Source of the DNA: Trachelipus rathkii
Taxonomy: Eukaryota > Arthropoda > Malacostraca > Isopoda > Trachelipodidae
NCBI GenBank assembly: GCA_015478945.1
Contig: JABUQX010088063.1
Span: 7,501 to 37,500, forward strand
DNA length: 30,000 nucleotides
Reading direction: 5' to 3'
Shown: piece after piece, positions 9,185 through 19,200 of the stretch
Layout of the letters: each line of letters begins with the position of its first letter
Numbering within the stretch: the first letter of the stretch is position 1
Translations under genes and position numbers: made by a program
Notes under the pieces: model-generated
Seen by the model: the letters and a program-made list of their open reading frames with translations, nothing else
The model's database searches: none
Told to the model about the DNA's origin: nothing

Positions 9185-9292
9185 TTTAATATAATACATC
9201 ATAATAAACAATAACAATATTTATAAATAAATAAATTTATATATAATACATCATAATAAACAATAACAATATTTATAAATAAATAATAATAA
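9185..9292. repeat. two-copy tandem duplication, period 52
   Basis: The stretch containing ATAATACATCATAATAAACA begins at 9191 and again at 9243 and is followed in both copies by the same ATAACAATATTTATAAATAA words. Copies look almost identical, which suggests a recent duplication. No gene. Confidence 0.9.
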
Positions 9293-9960
9293 TTCCAATG
9301 TTCACAAAGTATGGAATTAGAATTTATGAGAAAATTACATAGTATCCCCTGAAATCTGACTTTTTTTTTTGAAACAGAAGGTTTGAAGGGTGACTAATTT
9401 ATTTTCGATATTTAAATTACGTAAGTAATATAATGTGTGTTATTTAAATAAAAAATAGATGTTTCGCTTTTTAGAAATAAATTTTAAGCACAAACTCACC
9501 CTTGGCATTTACGATAAAATATATACAAAAACTGTAGCAAAAATCGGAACAAAATAAAACGTGTTTTTGGTAATGGCAGTTGATCGAAAAGAGAACGGAA
9601 GTTGAAAAAGTCACGTGACTTTTCGCTCGAGACAAAAAATTGGTTCCAAATAGAAAAGGAAAAAGTACAAAATAAAAATAAAATAAAAATAAAAATAGGA
9701 ATTAGTTAAGACTAATGACTACAGTTCATTTCTATTTTTCCTATAAGTTTCAAAATCATTCTCTCTATTACTTCCCTTGAATATTTTATTATAAATGTTC
9801 TTGTTAACATTTTCTTAGAATTCTCAATACCTTATACGAAACTACTAAGAGCTTGGTTAATTTTTTTTTATGGAATGAACTATCTTTTCACCATAAATAT
9901 TTTTCAAACTACAATTCAATAAAGATACAAATGTTTGAGTAAGTTGGAAGTTGCATTCCA
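9293..9960. other. AT-rich stretch, no gene
   Basis: Contains an 18-bp perfect palindrome, AAAAGTCACGTGACTTTT (9606-9623), with a CACGTG E-box at its centre, and an (AAAAT)n run at about 9669-9697. No frame with coding character was seen. Confidence 0.5.
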
Positions 9961-10053
9961 GTCGGACATTTCAAATTTTAAGAGTCGGATTTAAGATTCG
10001 GAATCGAAGTCGGAGCCGGAGTCAGACATTTTCATACGACTCTGCAACCCTGG
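9961..10053. repeat. degenerate TCGGA-rich repeat
   Basis: GTCGGAC, AGTCGGAT, TTCGGAATCG, AGTCGGAGCCGGAGTCAGAC and ACGACTCTGCAACCCTGG follow one another. This is a decayed (GAGTCG)n-like block ending in a non-repetitive GCAACCCTGG tail. Similar blocks are familiar as dispersed repeats in animal genomes, but I cannot name the family. Confidence 0.55.
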
Positions 10054-10113
10054 TTTATAAAAACTGTTATGTACTTCCACATATATCTCTTATATTTTGT
10101 TTATTTATTTTAG

Positions 10114-10272
10114 CAATATTTTAGTGGACCTTGTACTTTGCTACTATTGGGTATAATTGTCCAGAATTCACTAGGCACAAAAAAGGTTCTTCACTTATCA
10201 AAAAATGATTCAAGCGTGGGCTCGTGTTCAAAATCAAAATTCATAATCAAAAATGTTAATAAAACTGCGAAG
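10114..10272 (+). other. possible internal exon (weak)
   Basis: A pyrimidine-rich run ending TTTATTTATTTTAG (10100-10113) precedes a stretch open in one frame for 53 codons, and GTAAAT follows at 10273, so acceptor- and donor-like signals bracket exactly 159 bases (a multiple of three). The peptide starts Q-Y-F-S-G-P-C, has a hydrophobic T-L-L-L-L-G-I-I-V segment, and is then rich in Lys, Ser and Asn. No known domain is seen. The frame also continues past the donor to 10356, so open length alone proves little. A splice-site coincidence in AT-rich DNA is a serious alternative. Confidence 0.2.
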
Positions 10273-10678
10273 GTAAATTGTAATTTTCAAAATTCTCACT
10301 ATTTCAAGTCTAATCCTTATTCTCCGGTTACATCTACTAATCAATTTACCTACTAAGTTTATGTAAGTGCTATTAACTACAGCCTACAGTCAGAGGTACT
10401 TAGGCCTTATAAGAACTATCAAAGAACATCAATCTTTGAAAAAAAATCCAAAGGTAAAACAATATAGACTCAATTTTCAATTATTTTTTAGTTTTAATAG
10501 GTTAAAACTCAGTCGAAATCGAGCATGACAAAGGCTCCTGTTATGGTAGTTCATCAAAGTAAAAAATAACCTTAATGTTCAACTATGGCTACATAACTAG
10601 TATATGGACAATTTAGATACTAATGGTGTAAAGATTTAGAATATCATTTTAAGATTGGCACATTTTTCAGAAACTTTT
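10273..10678. other. AT-rich stretch, no gene
   Basis: No feature recognised beyond A/T-rich words. Confidence 0.4.
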
Positions 10679-10856
10679 ATATATATATAGTATATATTCA
10701 TATATATATTATATATATTATATAATATATATATATATAATATATATATAGTATTATATATTATATTAGTATATATATATATATAATATATATATATATA
10801 TTATATATAATATATATTAGTATATATATATATATTATATATAAAAATATATATAT

Positions 10857-10918
<62 letters not shown>

Positions 10919-11051
10919 AGTATATATATATTTGTATATATATATTTATATATAATATTAATATACTATATAAATTATATATATAATATATATAATTATA
11001 TATAATATATAATATATATATATATATATATATAATATATATATATAGATA

Positions 11052-11097
<46 letters not shown>

Positions 11098-11108
11098 TAT
11101 AATAATAC
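10679..11108. repeat. (TA)n array 6, the longest in the window
   Basis: About 430 bp of alternating TA with many TAAT or ATTA phase switches and occasional TATAG or TTAG interruptions. Confidence 0.95.
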
Positions 11109-11827
11109 TGAATCTGAATCATATCAAAGTTTGGTCATATTTAGATTATGACTGATTTTCCTCTGATTCCATATGATCAAAAAAATTATATCATCTCAAA
11201 AATCAGAACACCAATATTTTTATAGTTCGTACTGTCAGCCAAAATAATGAGAAATTGTAGAAGCAAAACAAACTAAAACTCATTTTTTGCTATGAAAAAC
11301 TTATTCATGTCTATATTTAGTTAAGAAGTATCAATTGCAATTTAAATATTTTGCGGTTGTTTTAATTATCATTTAAAAAGTTTGTGACCAAATGTAACGT
11401 GAAAGTGTAATTTTCCATCTTCGTAATTCTTTCTAGGCCTGAAGGAAATTTTTTAGCTTTTATAAGTTTAACAGTAAAATATCAAAATTGGTCCAAAAAT
11501 ATGGTTGATAAAGTTGTTAATCAAAAAAGATTTGGTCAATGTTTGAACTAATACTTTGCCAACGTTAGGCTTAATTCACTATTCATATCGACAATTATAC
11601 CCATTACAAGACTTTTGCCTTTTTTGCAATCACGAAACACCATAGCGCAATATTGTGGCGAACTGAAGGAGTAGGTTACTATTAGATTTCTTGTCAAAGA
11701 AACTCCTCATTACTGAAGCAATGCGTAAAGATTGTAAGAACTTATAAATAACTAATAAAAAAATATTTGAAGACCACTAGTGGATACCAAACGTGATCCC
11801 TGCAAGCTTGATTTAGTTTAGTAAAGG

Positions 11828-11858
<31 letters not shown>

Positions 11859-11909
11859 GCCAGAAAATATTGGAAAAGAAAAATTTTCTGTACTGGACCC
11901 TTCACTTTT
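11109..11909. other. AT-rich stretch with a 30-nt poly(A)
   Basis: Thirty consecutive A residues lie at 11828-11857, followed by CGCCAG. I looked upstream for tRNA-like A and B boxes or a LINE 3' end and found none convincing, so the tract could be a bare poly(A) or the tail of an unrecognised retroposed sequence. No coding frame is credible here. Confidence 0.5.
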
Positions 11910-11935
11910 ATAAATATATACTATATATATAATTA

Positions 11936-11982
<47 letters not shown>

Positions 11983-11996
11983 ATATATATAATATA

Positions 11997-12027
<31 letters not shown>
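11910..12027. repeat. (TA)n array 7, imperfect
   Basis: Alternating TA with phase switches. The minus-strand frame of 101 codons that crosses it (alternating Tyr and Ile) is a by-product of the repeat. Confidence 0.95.
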
Positions 12028-12032
<5 letters not shown>

Positions 12033-12549
12033 TGAAGTTATTGACAACTTAGTTTGTGTAGCTCTAATACAAATATTGATTTTTTTTTTTTAATATAATC
12101 TTTAATAGCCCCTACTTTAGCTGAGGTGAATAAACTTAACGTAACTATTGTATTAAGACATAAACTCATCATTACAAAAATGGTATCAAGAAAATTCTCT
12201 GAAGTTTTTTTACTGATGTACGTAATTTAAATGGCAATTTTTAATAAAATATGAAAAAATACCTCCGGAAAAAAAAAATATTAATTCGTATACTATATTT
12301 TTATAGGATAACATTATCGATGTTTGTTTTTTGAATTTTCCGATTATTTATATATGGATAAAAATAAAATTTCTTCGATAATTTTTTTTTCGATTATCAA
12401 CCGATTCAATTGCAACCATAGTAATTTATACTGTGATGAATATACCAACCGTAGTTAATTTAAATAAAAAATTCAATAGACTTGTTAAAAAAATACTTTT
12501 TTTCGATAGAAATATACAAAAGAATTAAATAATGCAGTCTAAAAAATTT

Positions 12550-12643
12550 TTATATATATATATATATATAATATTATATATTATATATTGATATAATAAT
12601 ATATATATATATATATATATATTAATATATATATAATATATAA
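12550..12643. repeat. (TA)n array 8, imperfect
   Basis: Alternating TA inside the left arm of the large palindrome, followed by a GAGAGACGAGAGAGAG purine run. Confidence 0.95.
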
Positions 12644-12765
12644 ACAGAGAGACGAGAGAGAGTTAGGGCCTACGCGCAATATAAAGATCGAATTCTACGT
12701 AAACGTAAAACTATTTCGATAACGTAAGTAGTCCTATAGTTTAGGATTAAGGCCTCGCATATTAA

Positions 12766-12767
12766 AT

Positions 12768-12819
<52 letters not shown>

Positions 12820-12846
12820 TATATATATATAATATTATATATGATA
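12766..12846. repeat. (TA)n array 9, imperfect
   Basis: Left-arm array whose position corresponds to the right-arm array at 13839-13961. Confidence 0.95.
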
Positions 12847-13029
12847 TGGTTTATATATGATAGGCATATATGGCATTACTATATATTATGTACCAATTAC
12901 CCCGTCAAGATAGAAATTTATATGCAAGCATCCGCGTGACGTCATACCACGTCAGAGATTTCCGCGTTACGATATAGTAAATATTGTACTGTGTACGTAT
13001 ACTGTCGAGGTCATGACTATATGTTATCG

Positions 13030-13115
13030 AATATATTATATATATATTATATTATTATATATATATAATATATATATATATATATAATATATATAGATAA
13101 TTATATAATATATAT
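13030..13115. repeat. (TA)n array 10, imperfect
   Basis: Abuts the left edge of the GC-rich core hairpin and mirrors the array at 13593-13687. Confidence 0.95.
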
Positions 13116-13120
13116 CACGG

Positions 13121-13587
13121 CCCGAATAGGGGCTCGAGCCGACGGGAACAGAAGGGGGACGGTTTTCCATACCCGTGGGAGGGCGTAGGAACCCCCGCGA
13201 CACCAAATACCAAAGAGCGGGCGGTTCGGGGGACCCTCCCGGAGGGGGGGAAAATAGTCCTACCACGGTTCGTTCCCCGGAAGGCCGAGAGACCACCGAC
13301 TACTGCCATCGGGGTGGTCTACCCTTGGGTACGCATAGTTTAAAAACATTATTATTTTTTAAAAACTTAAAGGTACCCCAAAGGTAGACCGCCCCGATGG
13401 AAGAGTCGCAGTCTCTCGGCCTTCCGGGAACGACAGGGTAGGACTAATTTCCCCCTCCTCCTGGGGGGTCTCCGGAACCCCCGCTCTTTTTGGTATTTGG
13501 GGTGTCGCAGGGTTCCTCCGCCCCTCCTCTACGGGGAAGAAAACGTTCCCCCCTTCTGTTCCCGTCGGCTCGAGCCCCCTATTCGGG
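13121..13587. repeat. GC-rich core hairpin, arms about 212 bp, loop about 40 nt
   Basis: The left arm (13121-13332) runs from CCCGAATAGGGGCTCGAGCC through CCATACCCGTGGGAGGGCG, GACACCAAATACCAAAGAGC and GGAAGGCCGAGAGAC to GGTCTACCCTTGGGTAC. The right arm (13373-13587) is the same series reverse-complemented, ending CGGCTCGAGCCCCCTATTCGGG. The AT-rich loop is 13333-13372. The arms differ by scattered substitutions and small indels, so the hairpin is imperfect but runs its full length. It is bounded by (TA)n on both sides. The short frames crossing it (13036-13309 minus, 13175-13387 and 13490-13780 plus) read through GC repeat and TA and are not genes. Confidence 0.9.
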
Positions 13588-13591
13588 CGAG

Positions 13592-13592
<1 letters not shown>

Positions 13593-13687
<95 letters not shown>
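13593..13687. repeat. (TA)n array 11, imperfect
   Basis: Abuts the right edge of the core hairpin. The phase switches are regular, with TTATA near 13625 and 13659. Confidence 0.95.
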
Positions 13688-13689
<2 letters not shown>

Positions 13690-13838
13690 GATAAAATTAG
13701 TCATGACGTCACAGGAAATCCTGACGTGTGAGTATGACGTCACGCGGATCTTGCATGTAAACTTTACTTTTCTAACTTAGAATTTTTTTGAACAGAAAAT
13801 ATTTTCAGGTCAGAATGTGTGGGTCAGCTGCTACATTA

Positions 13839-13961
13839 GTATAATAGTATAATATAATATATTATATATATATAATATATATATATAATATAGATATAAT
13901 ATATATATTATATATATATAATATATATCATATATTATATTATATATATATTATATATTTT
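13839..13961. repeat. (TA)n array 12, imperfect
   Basis: Right-arm array corresponding to array 9. Confidence 0.95.
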
Positions 13962-14483
13962 ATCTAATTATTTTCTCTTTTATTGGTATTAAAAAATTTA
14001 GTTTTCCAATATTATTATTTTTTTAATTTAAATATTTTTTAATTTTTTTACGTAACATTCTACCTATGGCTACAATTTGTTTTTAAAAAACGCTTATTTA
14101 TTTTTAACAATATATCGATAATTAATAATATCGATTATATCGATAGGTTGAAACGCATTTCGACATCATTCTTCATCCTACAGCGAACGAAAAAAAAACC
14201 AAAAAGTTACATTTTCTATCTTTTTTTTTTCATATTTTATTAAAAAAAAATTAAAATATACGCTAATCGGTTAAAAAAAACTTCAAAAGAATTTTTTGAT
14301 ACCATTTTGAAATTATAAGTTTATAGTTTTAATGTAGTAGTTACGTAAGTTTATTCACCTCGGCTAAAGTATTACCCCTTCCTACTCCATATTTAATGAT
14401 ATAAAGTTATAAATAGTATTGACATATGTAATGCTCTGGTTTAGGACTGAAATTAGGTTATGATAAAGATTTATTAAGTTTTG

Positions 14484-15483
14484 GCGTCGGGCGGTGTGAC
14501 CGGGCCCGCCTCTTTAGGAGGGTGATTCGGTCCACCTCTAAATAAAATAAAAAATAATAAAAAAAAAAAATTTATTCTGTCCCATTTTTGACAATAGGAG
14601 TAATTACCAAAGTCTAGTGGCGATCATGCTAATCTCTAGAAAGTTTTTATATTTTTTTAAAAAATTGTTAGAAATTAAAAAAATATTCCTTCAATAGAAT
14701 CTCACTTTTGAAAAATGTGAGTTTTTAACTTTGTTATAAAGAAAAATTGTGGATCGATTTAATTATTTTTTCAGTGGACTCGAGTATGGTAGCTTTAAAC
14801 TGGCAAAGTAAATTTTTGATCCAAGCAGTATTAGTGCAAAAAAACGGCCATGTGTCCGATTCACCCGCCCGTAAAAATTGATGGGGGGCTCGGACCCACC
14901 ATGTTTTCATTTACGTATTATTATTGACTTTTTATGATAATTAATTTAAACTTAAAAAAAAAAGTTACTTATATTAAGTGAAAATTTTTTAAAAAATGAA
15001 ATTTTATAAAAAACGGAGATTTCAAAAACAGTGGCAAAATTTTTGGGCGGAGAGGGCTGAATCGGACCACCTTATTTATATTCGATATTATTTCATCATT
15101 ATGGACATTTTTATTACTTATTACGAAATTTAATATGATTAAATATTATTATATTAAGTAAAATTTAAAATATAAAATTGAAATTATACGTAAAAGACGA
15201 AATTAAACAGATGGTCGCCGAGTCACCCCTCAATGGTGTCCGCTTCACCCCTCCACTGTCGCGGCCTGACTCGGCGTTATTCAAACTTTAATAAAACTTA
15301 TTATTATTATCCAATTGAGCATTATTATTTTTTTGTGTGCTGCTATATGGCCATTATTTCGTGATTACAAAAAAAAAAAAAATTCCAAAGACGTGCCATT
15401 AGGGGAGAGTCGGGACCAATTATACCTAAAGTGGTTCAGCGTCAACCCCGGCCCGACGCTACTATAGTCTATAGCTATAGACT
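14484..15483. repeat. AT-rich segment with recurring GC-rich motifs in both orientations
   Basis: A motif near GGTGAATCGGACCACC recurs. Plus-orientation copies lie near 14522 (GTGATTCGGTCCACC), 14889 (CTCGGACCCACC), 15058 (CTGAATCGGACCACC), 15267 (TGACTCGGCG) and 15410 (GAGTCGGGACCA). Minus-orientation copies lie near 14852 (GTGTCCGATTCACCC), 15216 (CGCCGAGTCACCCC) and 15237 (GTCCGCTTCACCCC). CGCCGAGTCA (15216-15225) pairs perfectly with TGACTCGGCG (15267-15276). The outer ends, GCGTCGGGC (14484-14492) and GCCCGACGC (15451-15459), are inverted and could be element termini. A perfect 18-bp palindrome (15466-15483) lies just outside. No open frame of interest. Confidence 0.5.
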
Positions 15484-16339
15484 TTATAACACATATTGAC
15501 CTATATGAACCCATTCCATTTAGCACTTAAATTCTAATATGCTTCTTAGTAACAGTATATAAACTTTGGTGCCATTATGAGGATAGTATGGGTTTACTAC
15601 ACTATATAAACCAATATCAAATTTAATACTGTTTCTAACATGGCTGACAAATTTAAAAAAAAGGGAGGGCCTGATCTATAGTATATTAGTGTGATTAGAC
15701 TGATGTGGTGATAGCGTTAGTGCTTAACTGGAAGCTCCGATAATTTAGTGTGTTTGTAAGTTTTTAGTTATTTTGCCTCTAACAATATTTGTTAGAAAGT
15801 GCTATAGCGTTTTAATTGTTTTTAACTTCTATAGAATTAATATTTGAAGAATTTGATCATCTTTAAAAGATAAGATATCCGTTTAATTTTTAAACTTTGA
15901 ACTTTTTGTTATGGTTAGATAGCTATTATGATTAGATAGCTATAGTTAAGTTGTAGTAGGACTTGGTATACGTAGTTTAGATAGTACTAGGGTATAATTT
16001 TTCTTAGTCTTTTGTAAAACTTAAGTTTTAGGTGTTTCTATTTTTTTATTTATTTTAAACGAGTGTTTTAACACAGCACCTACGTTATCATTCTAATATC
16101 AATTTAAGTAATACAAATAATATTTTATCTGTTATTTGTCATATTTTTTTTTTTTTTTTATTTCGTAAATTTGTGAGGGTGTGTTTTTAAAGTTATCAAA
16201 TTTTGCAGCCACTGACATATTTATTATAAACACGGTCTTATCGTTTTAACATTTACGTATTTTTTAGTGTGTGAATATTTTAACCTGATTTTTTTTTTGT
16301 CTTTGTTTTTTTTGTTTTGGTTTAGTGTGGTGAATCGGG
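15484..16339. other. AT-rich stretch upstream of the I/Jockey-type LINE
   Basis: No credible gene. ATGGCTGACAAATTTAAA at about 15640 opens a frame of only 13 codons. A short direct repeat, GATTAGATAGCTAT-like, occurs twice near 15915-15945. This could be LINE 5' untranslated sequence or ordinary spacer; I cannot place the LINE start exactly. Confidence 0.35.
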
Positions 16340-16479
16340 CGTGTGTAATGGCAGTTTTGCACAGGCGGCGGGAGCTTTCTATCTAGCGGTTGACTACATC
16401 CGCGGCTTAAACTCATAATTCGCATCACGTGGGAATACCACCTATCTAACTCTTATCCTAACATCTTTACCTCCTGTCT

Positions 16480-17050
16480 GAGACACAGATGGCTAAGAAT
16501 TCATCCTCTACTCGTTTAATGTATCCAACTATAACTCATTTCATAATTTCCGTCTAAGGTGGAGTTTGTGCCTTAGTAAACATAAACACCCTGTAACATG
16601 TCTCGAGAATCTCGAATCTCCTAACTTCGATTTCTGTGGCTTAAGAATCATTTCTTCCTTCATACTACAATAATCATTGTGCCTTCTGCTACTGTCTCCT
16701 AACTGAACAGATTTTCACGCCCTTTTTGAAATCTTACTACGTCTCACGAGACTGTTATATCTTCTCATCCAAAATACTGAGGTCCTCTATTAGGGGATTT
16801 CAAATTACACAACACTGAATAGGGTTTGGGGTCCTCTCATACGCGATTGGTGTTGGAGGAGCCGAATCACATTCAGCAATTCTCAACGATCTGGAGCAAC
16901 TAAGTTAAAGAACCACACACATTCCGGATCGTCCTACCATCTTGAACACACATTGACCTACTGTTTCACACTAGTTTCCTTCTGCTCTTAACAATACACC
17001 ACTTTCGCTCCCTATCGGTAAAATTTGACCCACAAACTATATCTACTAGT
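16480..17050 (+). pseudogene. LINE AP-endonuclease domain, frameshifted
   Basis: Pieces of the endonuclease are visible in changing frames: G-G-V-C-A-L-V (about 16560-16580), F-D-F-C-G-L-R-I-I-S-S (16626-16660), N-T-E-V-L-Y (about 16770), and G-D-F-x-x-H-N-T-E (about 16795-16825), which corresponds to the conserved G-D-F-N-x-H active-site motif with the Asn changed. This domain nicks the target DNA to prime reverse transcription. Several stops and indels interrupt it. Confidence 0.65.
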
Positions 17051-17414
17051 TTTAATACTTTCTCTCCAACAGGCCCATCCTGCCCTACTCGTTTTTCTGG
17101 CACTTTGATCGGGCCGATCGGGGCCTTGCGTGCTTCTACCGCAACTATAAATTGGAATGACGCTTGTCTCTGGTAGAGCTTCGACTTCTGCGATAAGGGG
17201 GGAAGCTGTACATCGTTGCATGGATTGAGCAGCGTTCATTCCTTCTTGACTTAATCTTTCTCTCCTCACAATCCATGCGTCGCGATCGTGCTAGGTTCTC
17301 TGGCCATTCAGCGCTAGAGACAGTGGCAGTATACGGAGTGGAAAATTCTCGTTCCCTCATCACTCTTGGCTTATTTTCATTCTGCGTAGAATCTGCAGGA
17401 AGGGATACTCTTCG

Positions 17415-18660
17415 ATGAGCAAAGCGAGTTCATCAAACGAAAGTGCGCTAACCTCTTGGTCTCTGCCTATGACAATCTTTCTGCGCCTCTTGCCAGAAAA
17501 AAAATCTCTAAGCAACTTCTGTAAATCTGTCTTTCCTCCTCTATTCGCTCTGATGGTCTTGTTGCTAATTCTCCAACTGAAAAGGCCAAATCTCTTCGGC
17601 CTCCTATTTTCCCTCTAACTCAACCCTGGACGATTCTTCCTTCCTCATCCTTCCTCCTTCTCCTCTCAGGGGTCTAATGGCTCTGACCTCGTGATACATA
17701 TCGATCGGGTGCATGGGCTCCTGAAATCTAGAACGTTAGGAAGGCGGGTGGCCGGATGCATTCCTCCCTGTTTGTGGGAGTGTGCCTTCCGGTGCTATCC
17801 CCGCCCTCGTTCAACATATTCTCTGTCTGCAATACTAACACTTTCCCTCAGTGTGGAAGCACGCACTCATGTCCCACCTATTCCGAAAAAAGAAGCCTCT
17901 CTGATCCTTAACTATGCAGCCTATAGCTCTTACTTGCATTCCTATCTAAGATCTTTGAAAGAAACCCTTCTCAACCTCTCATTTCCAATATCATCTGGAA
18001 TCTCATTCATTCTTTCGATCGCCAGTAGGCTTTCGGCGCTCGGCTTACTGGCGATATACTTTCCTATCTTCACTGATTATATGGTTTTCCCGCCTTAGGA
18101 AACTTACGGGAGACTTTCGTGTGCGCTTGACATATCCAAAGCATATTTGACCGGGTAGCACGCGTCACTGCTCTCAAGCTCCCCTCCTTTGGGGTTTCCG
18201 TCCTTCTCTTTGCTTACTTCATGTTGTTTTTTTTCCAAATCGCTCAATATCGGCTGTTGTTGATGGGCGACTTCTCTTCCTATTTTCTCAATGTGGTCGT
18301 TCCTTCAGGGTTCAGTCTTATCGTCCATACTTTATTTCCACTTTTCATTAATATGAATTCTCACCTGCACATCTAACTCTATTTCACTATGCCCGATGAT
18401 TCGACCCTTCATTCTTCAACTCATTTCACATCTGGCTCCTTCTTTTAATTCTAGAATTGCCTCCCGTCTTAATCATTTCAATTCTATTCTCGCTGATGCT
18501 AGATAGAATTTGCCGGTGGGTCGTCTCAACCTTGTGAATTCAATTCTTTAAAAAACTCAACTTCTACAAATTCTCCTCCTCTTAAAGACACCTTCCAACT
18601 TTCCATATCTCTTTGACGGTTCTCTCGTCTCTGCCGTGACAATATAACATCCTTGGCCTT
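17415..18660 (+). pseudogene. LINE reverse transcriptase, frameshifted
   Basis: The linker ends with an E-K-A-K/N-L-F-G-like stretch (about 17575-17610). V-P-P-I-P-K-K-E (about 17874-17897) corresponds to the P-I-P-K-K-G entry of the RT domain. Motif A is L-D-I-S-K-A-Y at 18126-18146, followed by a stop where W-H normally stands. L-Q-G-S-V-L-S (about 18304-18325) is the G-V-P-Q-G-S-V-L-S motif. The Y-A-D-D box at 18388-18400 is split by one extra C (TATGCCCGATGAT). Near 18650-18700 the frame reaches the L-G-L motif region. A plus frame at 17691-18098 covers much of the first half but is only partly in the ancestral frame. Confidence 0.75.
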
Positions 18661-19200
18661 AAGCATAAACAAAAAAAAATGTCTTGGAAACCTCAACATT
18701 CACAACGTTGCTAGGGCGGCCTCAAAGAAACTGGGCAGTTCTAGTTCTTTAGACTGCAGAGACTTTTCCTCTTCTTCAGCTTGGCCCAGCACTATACAAG
18801 GCCTCTCGCCACTTGTATGGAAGTACTGCGTCTCATATCTGGCGGGGCCTGGTTTTCACCCGGCTTTCTGGAATAGGGTCGAGTCAAAGGCCAAAAGGCT
18901 ATAAACTTCTGGCACTTTCCAGTCTCATTGACCCTCTTATCTTTGCCGGTGCGATGGGCTTGCTTTATCTCATTTTCTATACGGTACCGCAGCGGGGCAG
19001 TACTTGTACAGTGCGTCGAGGAGCGTATCACTCGCGGTACCTCCACGCTTTCGTCGCCCTCGGTAGAACTGTGGTGCTGTGTCCGGCACATGCAGTTTTG
19101 TGTTGCATGTGGGTAACCCAGGCTAGGTCGGTGCTGTGCTTCCTTCTGTAATCCTGCCACATCTGTTCTGAGTGGAACCTCTTCATCTTATGTAGTTATC
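18653..19200 (+). pseudogene. LINE ORF2 C-terminal domain
   Basis: N-V-A-R-A-A-S-K-K-L-G (18699-18731) is the conserved K-x-A-S-K-K-L-G motif downstream of the RT palm. It is followed by an E/K-Y-C-S-H-like block in a shifted frame (about 18820-18850), then N-R-V-E-S-K-A-K-R-L (18872-18901; normally D-R-V-E-S-K-A-x-R-L). Beyond that come the L-S-L and H-R-R-x-V-A-S-L-x-like remnants typical of this LINE group. Overlapping plus frames at 18813-19151 and 18928-19116 are pieces of the same domain in other frames. Confidence 0.75.

Larger units (their letters stand above)
12114..14370. repeat. imperfect palindrome of about 2.25 kb (foldback element)
   Basis: The left arm read forward matches the right arm read as reverse complement at several levels. 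At the outside, ACTTTAGCTGAGGTGAATAA (12114 on) matches the complement of 14351-14370, and the words ATGGTATCAA, TTGAAGTTTTTTT-like, AATAAAATATGAAAAAA and AATTGCAACCATAG (12409 on, against 14061-14075) all pair collinearly with the same centre. Further in, CCGCGTGACGTCATAC (12932 on) matches the complement of 13732-13747, and TTATCGAATAT (13024) matches 13684-13694. At the core is a GC-rich hairpin. (TA)n arrays sit at corresponding places in both arms. No transposase frame is visible. Confidence 0.8.

Noticed and set aside
11560..11857. SINE ending in the 30-nt poly(A)
   Set aside because: I could not find convincing A and B boxes or a LINE-like 3' end upstream.
11742..12047. 101-codon minus frame rich in alternating Tyr and Ile
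   Set aside because: It is a read-through of a (TA)n array and a poly(T) complement, not a protein gene.
13490..13780. Plus-strand frames of 65-96 codons across the core hairpin
   Set aside because: They combine GC-rich hairpin arm and (TA)n; the tyrosine-isoleucine tail is repeat-derived.
15640..15681. Short frame starting ATGGCTGACAAATTT
   Set aside because: Only 13 codons before a stop and no continuation in another frame.
17012..17363. Two minus-strand frames of 72-85 codons
   Set aside because: They are antisense to the endonuclease-RT linker of the plus-strand LINE and show no domain.
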